Origin: Stenopsyche tienmushanensis
Lineage: Eukaryota; Arthropoda; Insecta; Trichoptera; Stenopsychidae
Assembly (NCBI GenBank): GCA_008973525.1
Contig: WACJ01000516.1
Location: forward strand, 186,001-250,000
Reading direction: 5' to 3'
DNA: 64,000 nt
A model generated the notes under the pieces. It was not told where the DNA came from. It saw nothing but the letters and a program-made list of their open reading frames with translations, and searched no databases. Position numbers and translations under genes: made by a program. This document shows, piece after piece, positions 44,467 to 54,748 of the stretch. Every line of letters starts with the position of its first letter. Position 1 is the first letter of the stretch.

Positions 44467-44592
44467 TTGATACATAGCTGAAAATTAGTAATATTTTGGA
44501 ATGGAATTTGTTTTCTAACGAAGAGAGCTATATAAAAAAATAAGATACTCTATTTGTATTTATACACCAAAATTCCGGTTTATATTTGAATC
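44467..44592 (+). repeat. Mariner 3' end fragment related to the 57 kb arms
   Basis: TTCTAACGAAGAGAGCTATA, AAAAATAAGATACTCTATTT and AAAATTCCGGTTTATATTTGAA align with 57105-57225, the C-terminal tail and 3' terminal repeat (CCGGGTTATATTTGACGCACCCTCGTA) of the mariner in the composite arms. It is an older, diverged copy. Confidence 0.5.
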
Positions 44593-44705
44593 CTTATAAT
44601 TGATTAACTTGTCCTCAAATATTTTCCATTGAGAACATTTCTATTATTAAGAATAGCATAGATATAACATATTGATTGTTAAAATAAATTGTTTGTTATT
44701 TACAG

Positions 44706-44740
44706 GTATGTTTCTATTTCTCCCGATTATTACTGTCGAG
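44706..44740 (+). CDS. Candidate 35-nt microexon
   Basis: A near-ideal acceptor (TTGTTTGTTATTTACAG) and near-ideal donor (GTCGAG|GTGAGTTT) bracket 35 nt. All three frames are open (for example YVSISPDYYCR). In this AT-rich setting two consensus sites so close together are unusual. The phase cannot be fixed without its neighbours. The GC-rich block ending with a donor at 43395 is a possible upstream partner. It may be coding or part of a 5' UTR. Confidence 0.35.
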
Positions 44741-46089
44741 GTGAGTTTCAAAATATTAATAATTTTATTGAAATATTCGTATTTTAAGTAGTTTTATTTT
44801 CTATAGTCGTTGACCAGAATATTTATTTAAAACTTTGTTGCCTTCACATAAAAGTAATTTAAACTTAAAGCCAGTTTCGCTTAAAACCATCCATCTTTGT
44901 GCTTGTTTTCGTTGTTTATCATAATTCTGTCCTTCGACTATATTCGATTATAAATCGGGCTTTATCGACGCAACTCGTCGCACGACTATGAATACGGTAG
45001 CAATTTCCAAGTAAATTCAAGTGTTGTTATCTTTGGAGAGCAATAACATGTAGGCGATTTCAATAAACTCCCCTCAGTAATACTGTTTATTTCGCAAAGG
45101 GCACACGATCTCGGCGTGGGTTGCCCTAATATATACATTAAAGGTCGCTTTTAAATGCTCGAGCTTATGTAATATTTAAATAATTATTCTGCAACTAAGC
45201 TGGATAGAAGATTCACTGGAAACTTTTATATATCTCTTCCAAAAATCATCGATGATTTCAGATTGGGATAGAGTTGGTAAAGTTATTTGTTAAATTGTAA
45301 ATGATCCAAGAACATCGAATTAAAACTATTCACTTCATCGATGTCTTAAAATAGTTCAAATAACATTATTAGGGATAAAACACATTAAGGAAATAATAAT
45401 CGAAATGTGTTTAGAAATAATGGGAAGATTTCATAATAAATATGCAAGTATTAAATCAATAATACAAAAAACTATTGGTTTTTTGCTAACTCTGCTTTTT
45501 ATACAATACTATTTAAACTCGTACCACAAAACGTATTCGCAAATAAAAATGTTGAAAAGTCAATTAAAAAACGTTTGATAGCTCAGAAGTTCGCTCAAAA
45601 CAATCCATGAATTATTTTTCTTTAACTTTTCATATTTGTTTTCGCTATCACAAAGTTCGATAGCTTTGCGCTATTAATAAAATACGTCAATAACGCCTGA
45701 AGTCGTTTTCCGTTCTGAACATTTTCCCCAAAAAAATGTTTTATTCAACTGGACAAATAAATAAATTGAACACGTCAAAATGTTTATTTTAAACTTTTGT
45801 AGTTAAATTCACCTGTCGAATAGATACAGATAAATATTTTTCTTTAATAAAACATGTTAAAATAAGTATACAGTGGTACAGTACACGCCTTAATTTGTAA
45901 TGCCTATAGTTTGCGTTAAGTTTTATATGACCGCGTATAATTATAGTGAGCTAAATTTTGCATACTTATTGTAAATATTCGGGTTCAACCCTACATAAAC
46001 CATTCAGTTGTGTTAGATTAATTCAAGGGTACTTTTTTATAATGATTTTATTGTGAAAATTGTAAATGATATCAATTAATTGTTTTAAA
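44741..46089. other. Unassigned AT-rich stretch
   Basis: No open frame or repeat of note was seen. If the 44.7 kb microexon is real, this is intron. Confidence 0.5.
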
Positions 46090-46571
46090 TACACTTGGGT
46101 CTGTTTTTATGCGGATCTTTTTTATGCGAATTTAAAGTTATGCGCTTTTCAAAAATAATGGAACCTATCCATCATTTTTCTATAGAAGATAAAGCTTGTC
46201 TTTAATGCAAATTCGCATAAAAAAAATCTAAAATTAACACTAGTGCAAGTTACAACCGTTATAATATAAGTGTGTATAGAGCGATGGGCGAACGGAATTT
46301 TTTTTAAATCTGACAACTTTTCTCAAAAGCTTAAGAATTGCATTTGTGTTATTATCGAGTTAAATAGACTTTATTAAAACTGAGATAAATATGTATTGTG
46401 TTTTTATTTATATATTTATTTTATAAACTATTTTTATGCGATTTTTGATACATTCTATGACATTGATTTGAAGTTATGCGGTGTTTAAAAATAATGGAAC
46501 CTTTTTTTATGTGATTTTATATGCGACTATATGTGGAACGTATTTATCGTATAAAAACAGACCTAAGTGTA
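46090..46571. mobile_element. Tigger-like MITE with CACTTGGGTCTGTTTTTATGCG ends
   Basis: TA at 46090-46091 and 46570-46571 encloses 478 bp. The left end is CACTTGGGTCTGTTTTTATG and the reverse complement of the right end is CACTTAGGTCTGTTTTTATA. Inside, AGTTATGCG...AAAAATAATGGAACC occurs twice in direct orientation (46137 and 46471). The same plan (CACT...TTTTT.TGCG ends, AAGTTATGCGG repeats) is found at 63.3-63.97 kb. It encodes no protein. Confidence 0.75.
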
Positions 46572-47517
46572 TATTGATTCGTAAAAACACAAGATATTTA
46601 GTTTTTCTCTGTAAGCTATTATCTGCAATAAGAATATCTTCACTACGTAAGTAAACGATTTCCATACTTTTATCTTTAGTTTGTTTATTGAAAAAAATAT
46701 TTATTTATTAATTTTAAAGAACGTTATAATTAAATGTAGGAGTTTTAATTGATGGCCAACTAAGTGGGAAGCATAATCACATGCATTATTTACTGGAATG
46801 CTGACTGGATGAGAACAAATTCAGGGAATCGCTCTATTTACTCGGATTCCCTGAAAAGCACCTGGTTATTCCCACAGCATATATCTTCTCAAATTGAACT
46901 ACAAAATCTATATTTGTGACTTTTTCCAAAGAATTGTTCAAAACGAAATTGTTATATATTTTCAAAAATAAATAAATATACCGTTCTTTCAAGTTTAAAG
47001 TATGAAAGAAGATTGAAATTCTCGATTTCGTCTTTATTTTAACGATTTTCTTATTTTCAAATTATCGGCACTTATTGATAAATCGTGGAGATTTTAAGGG
47101 GCGAGGGAGCAAAAATGGCGCGATGCTGAATTCACTGTCGATATCGATAAAGCTTATTCAAAGAAGCTATTTCAAGCACAGCTTTTATTCGCATACACCG
47201 CCGAAAGGCGGAATTTTCGGATACTTTTACATGTACGAATAGTCCATGAGCATGAATTCAATTTTAAAAGTTTGTATAATGAGATCAAGGCTGGGCCAGG
47301 ATTACGTAGCAGGTGCAAGTGAATATGATGCGAGATAATCTCATCCCTTTTAGCGATTTATGGCATTTAGCCTGAAATTTATTATACGTTCGCTCGTAAT
47401 AAATTATTCAAGGCGAAGTATATACTAAGAGCTTTGCTATAATATTATATAAACAGCGGATTCGAAACAAGCGTGTATAAATTTTAATTGGTTTGTCATG
47501 GAAATTTCAATACTTAC

Positions 47518-47612
47518 GTTTGGGGCGTAGGATGTAAGGTCACCGGGAATTTTTGTGGAAGATGGTTTTCGCTACATCGCGTTGTTTGTAATATTTCAAC
47601 GCCGAAATTCAG
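47518..47612 (-). CDS. Candidate internal exon, minus strand
   Basis: On the minus strand a branch-like GCTAAC and TGTCTTAATTAG acceptor precede a 95-nt open segment that ends at a strong donor (CCCCAAAC|GTAAGTATT). The frame reads LNFGVEILQTTRCSENHLPQ then KFPVTLHPTPQ, in phase 0 and out in phase 2. Its composition differs from the AT-rich flanks. I recognise no family. It would belong to a minus-strand gene whose other exons are not evident; the 51988-52161 frame does not join it in phase. Confidence 0.4.
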
Positions 47613-49227
47613 CTAATTAAGACATGTTAGCGTCTTTTATTTCAAACCCTTCGGTCGCTAAAGTTTATTTTATAATTGTAATACTTATGGATTTATCCTC
47701 ATATAAAATGCTCGATAAATTCTTGAAAAATGTTGTGTTATACGACGAAACATTGCATTAAGCTATAGATATTTAGGTATTATTAGGATTTAGATAAAAT
47801 GTTATAAACTGCAACACTATTATTTCATAGCTATGAAAATTACGTCGATAGAAGCGATTATGATCAATAAAATTATGTATTAATATTACATGAAATTTTC
47901 ATTGTTATCGCTTCTAATAACCGCTAAATGAGTTTACTTTGTTATTGTTGAAATATTCTCATTTTCGTAGCTTTCTTCAACAGCATCTTCAATATGTTCT
48001 ATATTTTTGCTGTTGTAATAAATTAATATTTTTGATTCAGAGATCTTTATGAATTTTGCTATATGAATTTAAGTACTTGTAAAGATTTCTCGTAAATGGC
48101 GCATTTCTTTCGTTGAAAGGATCTTTAACCCTTTCCAGTCGTAAGTTGATATTTTATCGCCAGATGGGTTTCGATTTTCACTCATATATTGATATTATGG
48201 ATACCAAAATTTTAAACTCGTGTTGTATTATAAAAAAATAGTATTTACAATATAATGATGACTGGAAAACGCGAATAATTCAAATCATCAAATTTCAACT
48301 TGATTTCTGTTATAATATCATATTTACTTTAATTTAATTTTAATACCCATTATTAATTAAGAAAAACGCTCGTTATTAACCTGTATGGTAGGATGATCGC
48401 GTATTTGCGAGCGAATTCCAGCGATTCAGAAAGAGCACTCTTGTACGTTGAGCTCGGAGAGAGTCAGGGATGAAGTTCGGTAGCTGTGCATGGGAGACAG
48501 AAACGGAGAGCTTCCTGCGTACATTGCACGGTTGTATAGATCGTTAACCCAAATTCATCTACTACTAACGATGTGTGAATGATATAATTAATCGATTTCA
48601 AGTGTATTGTTTATGTTTAATTATTGTTACATATTTCTATAACGACTTGCAAGCAAATGTTAACTTTACGAACGTCTTTTTATAATGTCTTCCCGGTGAC
48701 AACTGTCTTAACACATCTCCATCGGGAAGGGTATTTATACCCGTTGCGCCGGCTGGTGGTTACCGGCGGGAGAGGTATTTATACCTTTTGCGTTGACTCC
48801 ACTTTGACGGCAGAAAAAGTATAGATACCAGATATTTTTGTATGAACATTGAATGTCTAACGCTTTAAAAAGGTTCAAACTATATTTACTTCAACAAAAA
48901 ATTAAAATATAAGTATGATATATGCTTTTAGTCTGAGTATAAAATTACGTATAAATAATCTCATGTGGCTGACATCAGACGACTGCTCTAATGAAATAAA
49001 CAATTTCAACAAGATTTAAACACTTCAAAAATATGTCAAAGAGACAATTTTTTGTTTATTTAAGTCAGTCATTAACCCCTTGTGGTCCAGTGTCCACAAG
49101 TGTGGACATTTCTTTACAGGTACTTTTTAAAATATTCTGTGATGATTTTAGTATTTTTTTTAAACTATGGAATGAAGCAAATGTTCTAGAAGGAATACTA
49201 TTGCTTTTCTACTAATTAAATAACCAT

Positions 49228-50137
49228 TTAAGGCGTCTTCTCACTTTACAAATTTAAAAAAATCGATTTTTATTTTTTTTTAAATTTTGAAAGTACATAT
49301 CTTCAAAAATGTTATATCGAAATTTTATAAAGATCAGACGAGTCTAACTACATTTTTGGGCGACCGTTAGGTGACTACCTGAGAACACCCGGCTGCATAC
49401 GTATTGTTCAGACTCATGGTGCAAGTACAAGAAAGTGGTGAAAAACAATCAGATTGAAACTTTTAAACATCCTCCTGTTCTAGCTGAGGATGTTCACGAG
49501 GTTTTGAAACCGATTTATGAAGATCTTTGGAGGAAATACCCAAAATAACAACGAGTGTTTCAGAAGCTGTGTCTGGGCAATTTTTCTGCAACCAAAACTT
49601 TAAACGCGTTTATCTCAAAACAAGGTTTTTCGGTGGCTTGTTGATGAAATTTCGGAAACTATCCGGCCGATTGTCATGAAATTTGAATGACATATTCTTC
49701 ATACTTATGGCTATAGCACATATCATCAGATTTTTGAAATTTTGATTTTAAGTAATTTTTTTTTGCAAAATAAAAACGCGTTTTTTCGAAAAACGTGCGC
49801 CATTTTGTTAATATCACGAATATCAAAAATTTGATGATATGCGCTATAGCCACTGATATACTGAATCTAAAACAGTTTTATTTTTTTGTTTCAAATGACC
49901 CATCACGGAGATACCATCAACAAGCCACGAGTATAACATTTCTACACGGGTTTTTCGATGCTACTGTTTTATTATAATAATTGTTCAAAAATATAAAAAT
50001 GTGTTTTTTTCATGTACTTAAAAGATGTGTTTATTACATAAGATCCATTTTATTCCATAATTTTTAGCGAAAATCCTCGAAAAAAAATCCCGAAAATAGC
50101 CTATTTTTGAGGCGCCTAAAGTGAGAAGACGCCTTAA
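49228..50137 (+). mobile_element. Inner TTAA element, Kolobok/Mutator-like, perfect 17-bp TIRs
   Basis: TTAA at 49228-49231 and 50134-50137 encloses 902 bp with identical 17-bp ends GGCGTCTTCTCACTTTA in inverted orientation. It interrupts the piggyBac-like element just upstream of its GVDLADQ block. Coding remnants at 49405-49603 resemble an insect transposase family assigned to Kolobok or Mutator-like types. The 4-bp TTAA duplication supports Kolobok. The retained perfect ends make it the youngest layer of the nest. Confidence 0.8.
49405..49603 (+). pseudogene. Kolobok/Mutator-like transposase remnant
   Basis: One frame reads CSDSWCKYKKVVKNNQIETF, KHPPVLAEDVHEVLKPIYED and LWRKYPK. After a frameshift, NNNECFRSCVWAIFLQPKL follows. 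Family knowledge: insect and cnidarian transposases of this type contain ...SWCKY..., a KP-L...V...IKPIYEDL segment and a QNNNESFN...W motif shortly after, in this order. Only about 65 residues survive, without the catalytic region. The assignment to Kolobok rather than MULE is inference from the TTAA flanks. Confidence 0.6.
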
Positions 50138-50140
50138 TAG

Positions 50141-50596
50141 AGTAAAGGTGTTGATCTCGCTGACCAATACTTATCGTACTATAGTCTATACGCATTGAAA
50201 AAAAATGGACAAAAGGATTAGTGTTGTATTTGTTGAACTGTGTTTTTTTTTAAATTCTTTTATAGTTTAAAAAAAGTTAAATTTAAATAACAAAGCATCG
50301 CGAAGTGTTGGAGTTTCATTCGCGCCACAGTTGATACCGTATTGGATGAACCAGAACCAGGACCAGTCGAAATTATCACCCAAAATATATAAAAGAAATC
50401 CCCCAAACGATTGTTAATGGAAATGAAACAAAATCAAGCCATAAAAATAATAACAAACGGTAAAAAAAAAGAATCCCCAAAGACAATGTCGTTTGTTCAT
50501 AAAAAAAATCATTGACTACTAATGTGTAAATTTTGTGAAATTCCTTCACATCGAGGCCAATTTTTTCATAGTTATCATACAATGCCTAGATATTAG
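50141..50596 (+). pseudogene. piggyBac transposase C-terminal remnant
   Basis: The frame begins SKGVDLADQYLSYYSLY, the conserved G-G-V-D-x-x-D-Q block of piggyBac transposases that carries the third catalytic aspartate, followed by KKKWTKR and LNSFIV (KW-KRI...NSF-VY in the family). It then continues to SVGVSFAPQLIPYWMNQNQD. In a shifted frame near the end, CKFCEIPSHRGQFFHSYHTM matches the C-terminal cysteine-rich domain. An in-frame stop and a frameshift make it a pseudogene. The upstream part is separated by the inner element and largely missing. Confidence 0.75.
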
Positions 50597-51536
50597 AAGA
50601 CGTTTTACGAATATTTACGTAGTTAATTATTTCTGTATAACTTTTATAAATATATATTTATATCTTGTGAGTGAATAAGTAAATACGACTTTAAACATTA
50701 TCATTTGTCTTAAAAAGTTTATTAATTGAAGAAGCACTATTTGGTAAGTGATTATTTAAAATTTCATTAGAAAATATGCAATACTTTAAGAGATATATCG
50801 ATTTTTGTAAAAAATAGTTTTTACGCAAAATGCTCTTGTTTATGCCCGCCGTACGTAGCAGCGGCCTTGAACGCTCGCCCGATGGTAATGTGTTAATATC
50901 TTCCGAGATCACCCTCGAAATTTGCATTCCTACTCTTGTCTATTCGCACTTGCTTAGCTTCACTTTTTGTTAATTTGACTAATGGCAGGATCAAGCTTAT
51001 CGATCTAACATAAAACAACAACTGAGTGAAGATGCGACACATGTCGTCTATGTTTATACCATGCGTTATAATATCGCATTGTTATTCCTTCTGTTTACGC
51101 TCCGACTATCGAATTTGGGCCCTGTGAGAAACAACATCGATTTATGTTGGGCGACGAGAGTGTTAAATATAAGCTTCATATGCGCCTTTGCGGTCCTGAC
51201 AGATAAATGGATTTGTATGGAAGATAAGTGGCGAACAAGCAAATATAGCATCTAGGACTATGAAGATTTTAAATTAGCTCACTACTCAAAGGGTTAAGCC
51301 AGCTAGTCAGTTTAACCCTCTCGTCGCCCAACATGTGGCCCACAACTCTTGCTTGTTTGTTTTGAAAATCGAATTAATTAAAGCATGAGAACAGGCGTTT
51401 GTTTTGGATAAGATACAAGCATCATCCTTATCGTTTTGTATATAACTCCTTAATACTATTCGAAAATTGCCTTATTAACCGAGTGTCAAAAATTAAAAAA
51501 ATATATTTTTTTTAAATTAATATTTTTCAGGCACGG

Positions 51537-51595
51537 ATAATTCGCAAACCGGATAATCCGCACCCGGATAATCGAGAGTACACAGTATATCCTGT
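51537..51595. repeat. Possible Tigger-like terminal fragment (GGATAAT.CG repeats)
   Basis: ACGGATAATTCG, CCGGATAATCCG and CCGGATAATCGAGAGTA follow each other. In reverse complement this starts TACTCTCGATTATCCGGG, a form common at ends of Tigger/pogo-type elements. No opposite end was found. Confidence 0.45.
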
Positions 51596-51987
51596 TTTTT
51601 TTTTAATTATGAATTACTGACGACTTCTCGTATATTCAATAATGTATGATAAGTTTTTTAGAAGTTTTTCTTCCATCAGGAAAATTTTCTATTATATTGT
51701 GATTTTCTTATATCATGTCGTGTGGTATATTTTTATTTGATTTATATGAACTCCCTTATTTTATAACTGTCAACTATTATTCATTTACTATAGTTTTGAG
51801 CCACATTTGATACTCATTGGGAAGATGCATATTGCCAAAAAAAAGTTATGTTATTGTGTAACTTTAAATTTGAAAATAATGTAAACAATTGAAAATTCAT
51901 ATAGTGACTTGCTTTGGGAATGATGAAATAATGTCGCATTACGCTATCCATCAAGTCGGTGGGGTTCGAAGGAATCGCAATAGTTAG
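51596..51987. other. Unassigned AT-rich stretch
   Basis: AT-rich filler between the Tigger-like end fragment and the 52.0 kb open frame; nothing was recognised. Confidence 0.5.
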
Positions 51988-52161
51988 TCATCGTCTATTA
52001 TACCGTGCTTTTCTTAAGGCTTCGATGGTCGTAATGGCATCGTCCCGTGTTGCCCTTGACAGCTGGAAAGCCTCATGCTGACTCATGCACATGCTCGTAT
52101 TTTGCACACCGGGAATGGACTCAACTTCTCTTTGGTCGATACTTGTAGCATTGCAGGAAGA
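51988..52161 (-). other. Coding-looking 57-codon frame, minus strand
   Basis: Stop-to-stop open frame in a more balanced patch: SSCNATSIDQREVESIPGVQ, NTSMCMSQHEAFQLSRATRD, DAITTIEALRKARYNRR. The codon mix and residue distribution look protein-like. A TAG just before it could serve as acceptor and a weak GTATAA after KAR as donor. It has no ATG at the start and no known domain. It may be an exon of a minus-strand gene, a processed-gene fragment or chance. Confidence 0.35.
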
Positions 52162-53247
52162 CTACTAAACATTTCAAACTATATATCTAGGACTCAAAAT
52201 TGTGTTTGCCTACATATTAACAGCATTTTCACGTTTGTCACATTGGCAAAATAAAATTGTTGAAACACACAGTAAACAGTCTACACACTCAGTTTATTTT
52301 TTCAAAATTAAGTTTGCCGTTTGAATACTGTCATATACTGAGAAGAAATTTAACAACTTTGCAACAACATGCATGCATTTTTTAAAAATTATGTACATAA
52401 TATCCATATCAAATATACGTCAATAATAAATATTAAAATTGATTTTTGTAGTTTTTCCGGGAAAACACCAGGCGTTAGCGAAAAAAACGTTTTTTAAAGC
52501 AGGAACTTAGAGTTGAGATGGCATCTCGCAGGAAGCTGAAACCTTCTTGAATATCTTATTCATTATACCAACAGAGCTTTTGTCATATATTATTATTAAA
52601 CTTAATACTAAAGGCGCTTACGTTTCATAACATATCGTACTATTTAGATACTATAATTATAACAGAATTAGTACCAATGAAATGATACCATACAAGTTTT
52701 TATGAAAGATTTTCATCTATCAAATATATATATTTTTGTTTATAACAAAAAAATAGATGATAGAAATCGGGTTTCCAAGTAGGTGATGTAGAAAATATAA
52801 TTACGCGCATTATAGGTTCTTTTATTTGGCAATATATCTTGACCTTTATATTAATGTTGACAATCTTAACACATTAATTAAGGAGGCACTACGCGGGCGT
52901 CTGTCGTAAAAATGTATATTTACGTAAGAATTATACTGGAAAAACATATTTTTTAACCGACATGCTAATTTAATTTTTTACCTATATTGAAGCAGGGATT
53001 GCTCTTAATTTTCATCGTATTTATGATTTTATTACAAACTTGGAAAACCTAGAAAATTGGCGATATTTAAAACTTTTAACTCAAGTTTGCCTGCACAGAG
53101 GCTTAACGGCGTGTCAAAAAAAGAACACGACTACTGAGCAACTTTTCACTGACGGTGCTTCCCCGATGTAATCGTAAAATGGGGATAGAGTAGCAGTTGT
53201 TAAATAGTGTAACACTCATTCAGACTAGTGAGAATAAATGTATACAT
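52162..53247. other. Unassigned AT-rich stretch
   Basis: No supported feature: no long frames and no repeats that I could match elsewhere in the window. Confidence 0.5.
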
Positions 53248-53535
53248 TTAACCCTTTGAACTCCGAACCATCCTGTGCATTACCTACCAGCTACTCGGCG
53301 TGATGAAAAAAATGTGTGAAGATTCTCTTGTCTTTCTACGCGCACTTTTCGCGTTCTCTTCTGACGTAAAACTCGTCACTTTAGAGAAACGTGCATTTCG
53401 CAAAGAATTGTGCTGAAATAAGTTGATTCTCCATAATCACTAATAAACTTTAATGTCCCACGAGAGGGGACATCCGAATAATATGCTAGAATTACGATGT
53501 CCCCTGAGAGGGGACAACGGAGTGCAAAGGGTTAA
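53248..53535. mobile_element. TTAA-flanked MITE with CCCTTTG.ACTCCG ends
   Basis: TTAA at 53248-53251 and 53532-53535 encloses 280 bp. The ends are CCCTTTGAACTCCG and, in reverse complement, CCCTTTGCACTCCG. The right part (GTCCCACGAGAGGGGACATC...GATGTCCCCTGAGAGGGGAC) is the inverted counterpart of the left part of the 24.44 kb element, so the two are one family. The 119-codon plus frame from 53453 starts inside it and runs out into unrelated sequence with no recognised domain. Confidence 0.8.
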
Positions 53536-54059
53536 TATACATGCGCCAATACAATTTGATTGCATCGAAAGTCCAGAAGCATGCACTATCTCAGTGTCCC
53601 CAAAATGTTACCCAAATTTTGAACAATCTGTCCGTTTTGAACGGTACCATCGTTTAAAAATGCCGGAAAACCGTTATTTTTTGTGTCAAAAGACGATAAG
53701 GGTAGCTCTTTCCTTTTTGTACGTCATCCTATGTTATTCAGCGCATATCTTCGACAATTTCTGGATATCCCGAATCGAGATAGCGAGGAGTCACATTGAT
53801 AAGCGGAAATGATTGTTTGGGTGGAAAATGCGAGATGTGTCGATAGTCTCAGCATCGTTAACAGAAATTCGTCATATTAATTTGATCTTTCGATTATATA
53901 TTTTGGGTTAGTTGAAGGGTGTTTGGCCTAGAGTGGCATTTTTGATATTATTTGGTTATTTTTAGGTGTATTTGCGCCGATACTATTAAGGGTGGGTTGG
54001 AAGAATTGTGGAGCGAAGAGTGTAATAGTTATGGTTTATTTAGGTAATATATATTGATA
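53536..54059. other. Unassigned stretch upstream of the GC-rich block
   Basis: Moderate base composition, no supported gene. The open frame continuing from the MITE to 53812 has no domain. This may be upstream regulatory sequence for the promoter-like block that follows. Confidence 0.4.
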
Positions 54060-54400
54060 TGAGTTGTCAGTGGTAGCGGAGCTCGAATTTGACCGGCCTT
54101 CACCAGAAGCATGCCGGTAGATGGTAGCTGGTGGCTGTCATATTGTTGTTGTCGGCGGGTCACAGTGGGCGGGTCAGGGCGGCGACGGAGGCGCATGTGC
54201 GCCCCCAGCCGCTCTCCCCGAGCGCGCGCACACCCTTCGCCCCAGCAGTCGTTTTTCGCCCGCCCGCAACCGCGTACTTCTCACGGACCACGACTCCACA
54301 CTTTGTTTTGGTACGCACTCCGATACAAATCCTGATCGAGGGCCGAGACGTCCTCGTCTCCGAACGCGAGATTCAGTCGATCGATCGTTCTAAAAAAAAA
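54060..54400 (+). promoter_or_regulatory. GC-rich promoter-like block
   Basis: About 54060-54370 is the clearest CpG-containing, G+C-rich stretch in the window, followed by TTCAGTCGATCGATCG near 54371, which fits an insect initiator (TCAGTY). Three overlapping plus frames of 74-99 codons are open because of base composition and are not convincing. The segment lies about 300 bp upstream of a candidate first coding exon on the same strand. There is no clear TATA box. Confidence 0.4.
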
Positions 54401-54672
54401 CAACCCAAGAAAACAATAACTAACGATTAAAAAAAGATTCTCCGCATTATGTAAATAAACAGATCCGCAATCATCGTACGCAAAAAAATCTTGTCAAATA
54501 AATCGGAAACTCTCTTATTTTCCGAGCGCGAAATCGCATCCAATTTTTTGTATAAATTTGTAAAATATATATATCATTCGATAGATCATAATCTTCGATT
54601 CTGACATGTAATTGAACGTTGAACATTTTCCCGAAAAAGTTGTGCATGGAATAGAAATTGAGTTGGAGCGCG

Positions 54673-54748
54673 ATGCTAGAACCCGCTGAAAGACTGCCTC
54701 CGGCGGAGGTGGAGTTCGCCAAACCCAGACGCATCGAGAGGAAAAAAG
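54673..54748 (+). CDS. Candidate first coding exon, unknown gene
   Basis: From ATG at 54673 the frame reads MLEPAERLPPAEVEFAKPRR then IERKK and ends in phase 1 at a donor (AAAAAAG|GTTTGT at 54749). Codons are G+C-rich at third positions (CCTCCGGCGGAGGTGGAG), unlike the AT-rich surroundings. The frame stays open upstream to about 54658 and downstream into the intron for a while, so the donor is inferred. It fits as exon 1 behind the GC-rich block at 54060-54400. I do not recognise the protein, which begins acidic/proline-rich and then turns basic. Downstream exons are not seen before the window ends. Confidence 0.4.

Larger units (their letters stand above)
48708..50896 (+). mobile_element. 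piggyBac-like element nested in the outer TTAA element
   Basis: TTAA at 48708-48711 and 50893-50896. The ends are CACATCTCCATCGGG and, in reverse complement, CACATTACCATCGGG, a 15-bp inverted repeat with two mismatches. Just inside the left end, GGGTATTTATACCC and AGGTATTTATACCT form repeated palindromes. Without its own insert (49228-50133) it is about 1.28 kb, too short for an intact 1.8-kb transposase gene. The C-terminal coding remnant at 50141-50596 identifies it as piggyBac superfamily. Confidence 0.8.
48376..51297 (+). mobile_element. Outer TTAA element (family of copies A-C), host of a nested insertion
   Basis: The left end is TTAA (48376-48379) then CCTGTATGGTAGGATGATCG, matching copy C. 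The right end is GCTCACTACTCAAAGGG then TTAA (51294-51297), matching copy B. The interior blocks CAGAAAGAGCACTCTTG and TGTATAGATCGTTAACCC are shared with copies A and B. Removing the nested 48708-50892 insertion leaves about 730 bp of its own. It has no transposase of its own. At 51066-51255 both strands are open (61-64 codons) without a recognised product. Confidence 0.7.

Noticed and set aside
49072..49110. TTAA followed by CCCCTTGTGGTCCAGTGTCCACAAGTG as a fourth nested TTAA element
   Set aside because: Looks like a piggyBac-type end, but no matching second end was found inside the middle element.
53453..53812. 119-codon plus-strand open frame
   Set aside because: It begins inside a TTAA MITE and runs into unrelated DNA; no start context, domain or splice support.
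54111..54430. Three overlapping plus-strand frames of 74-99 codons
   Set aside because: All three frames are open because of high G+C content; better explained as promoter/5' UTR.
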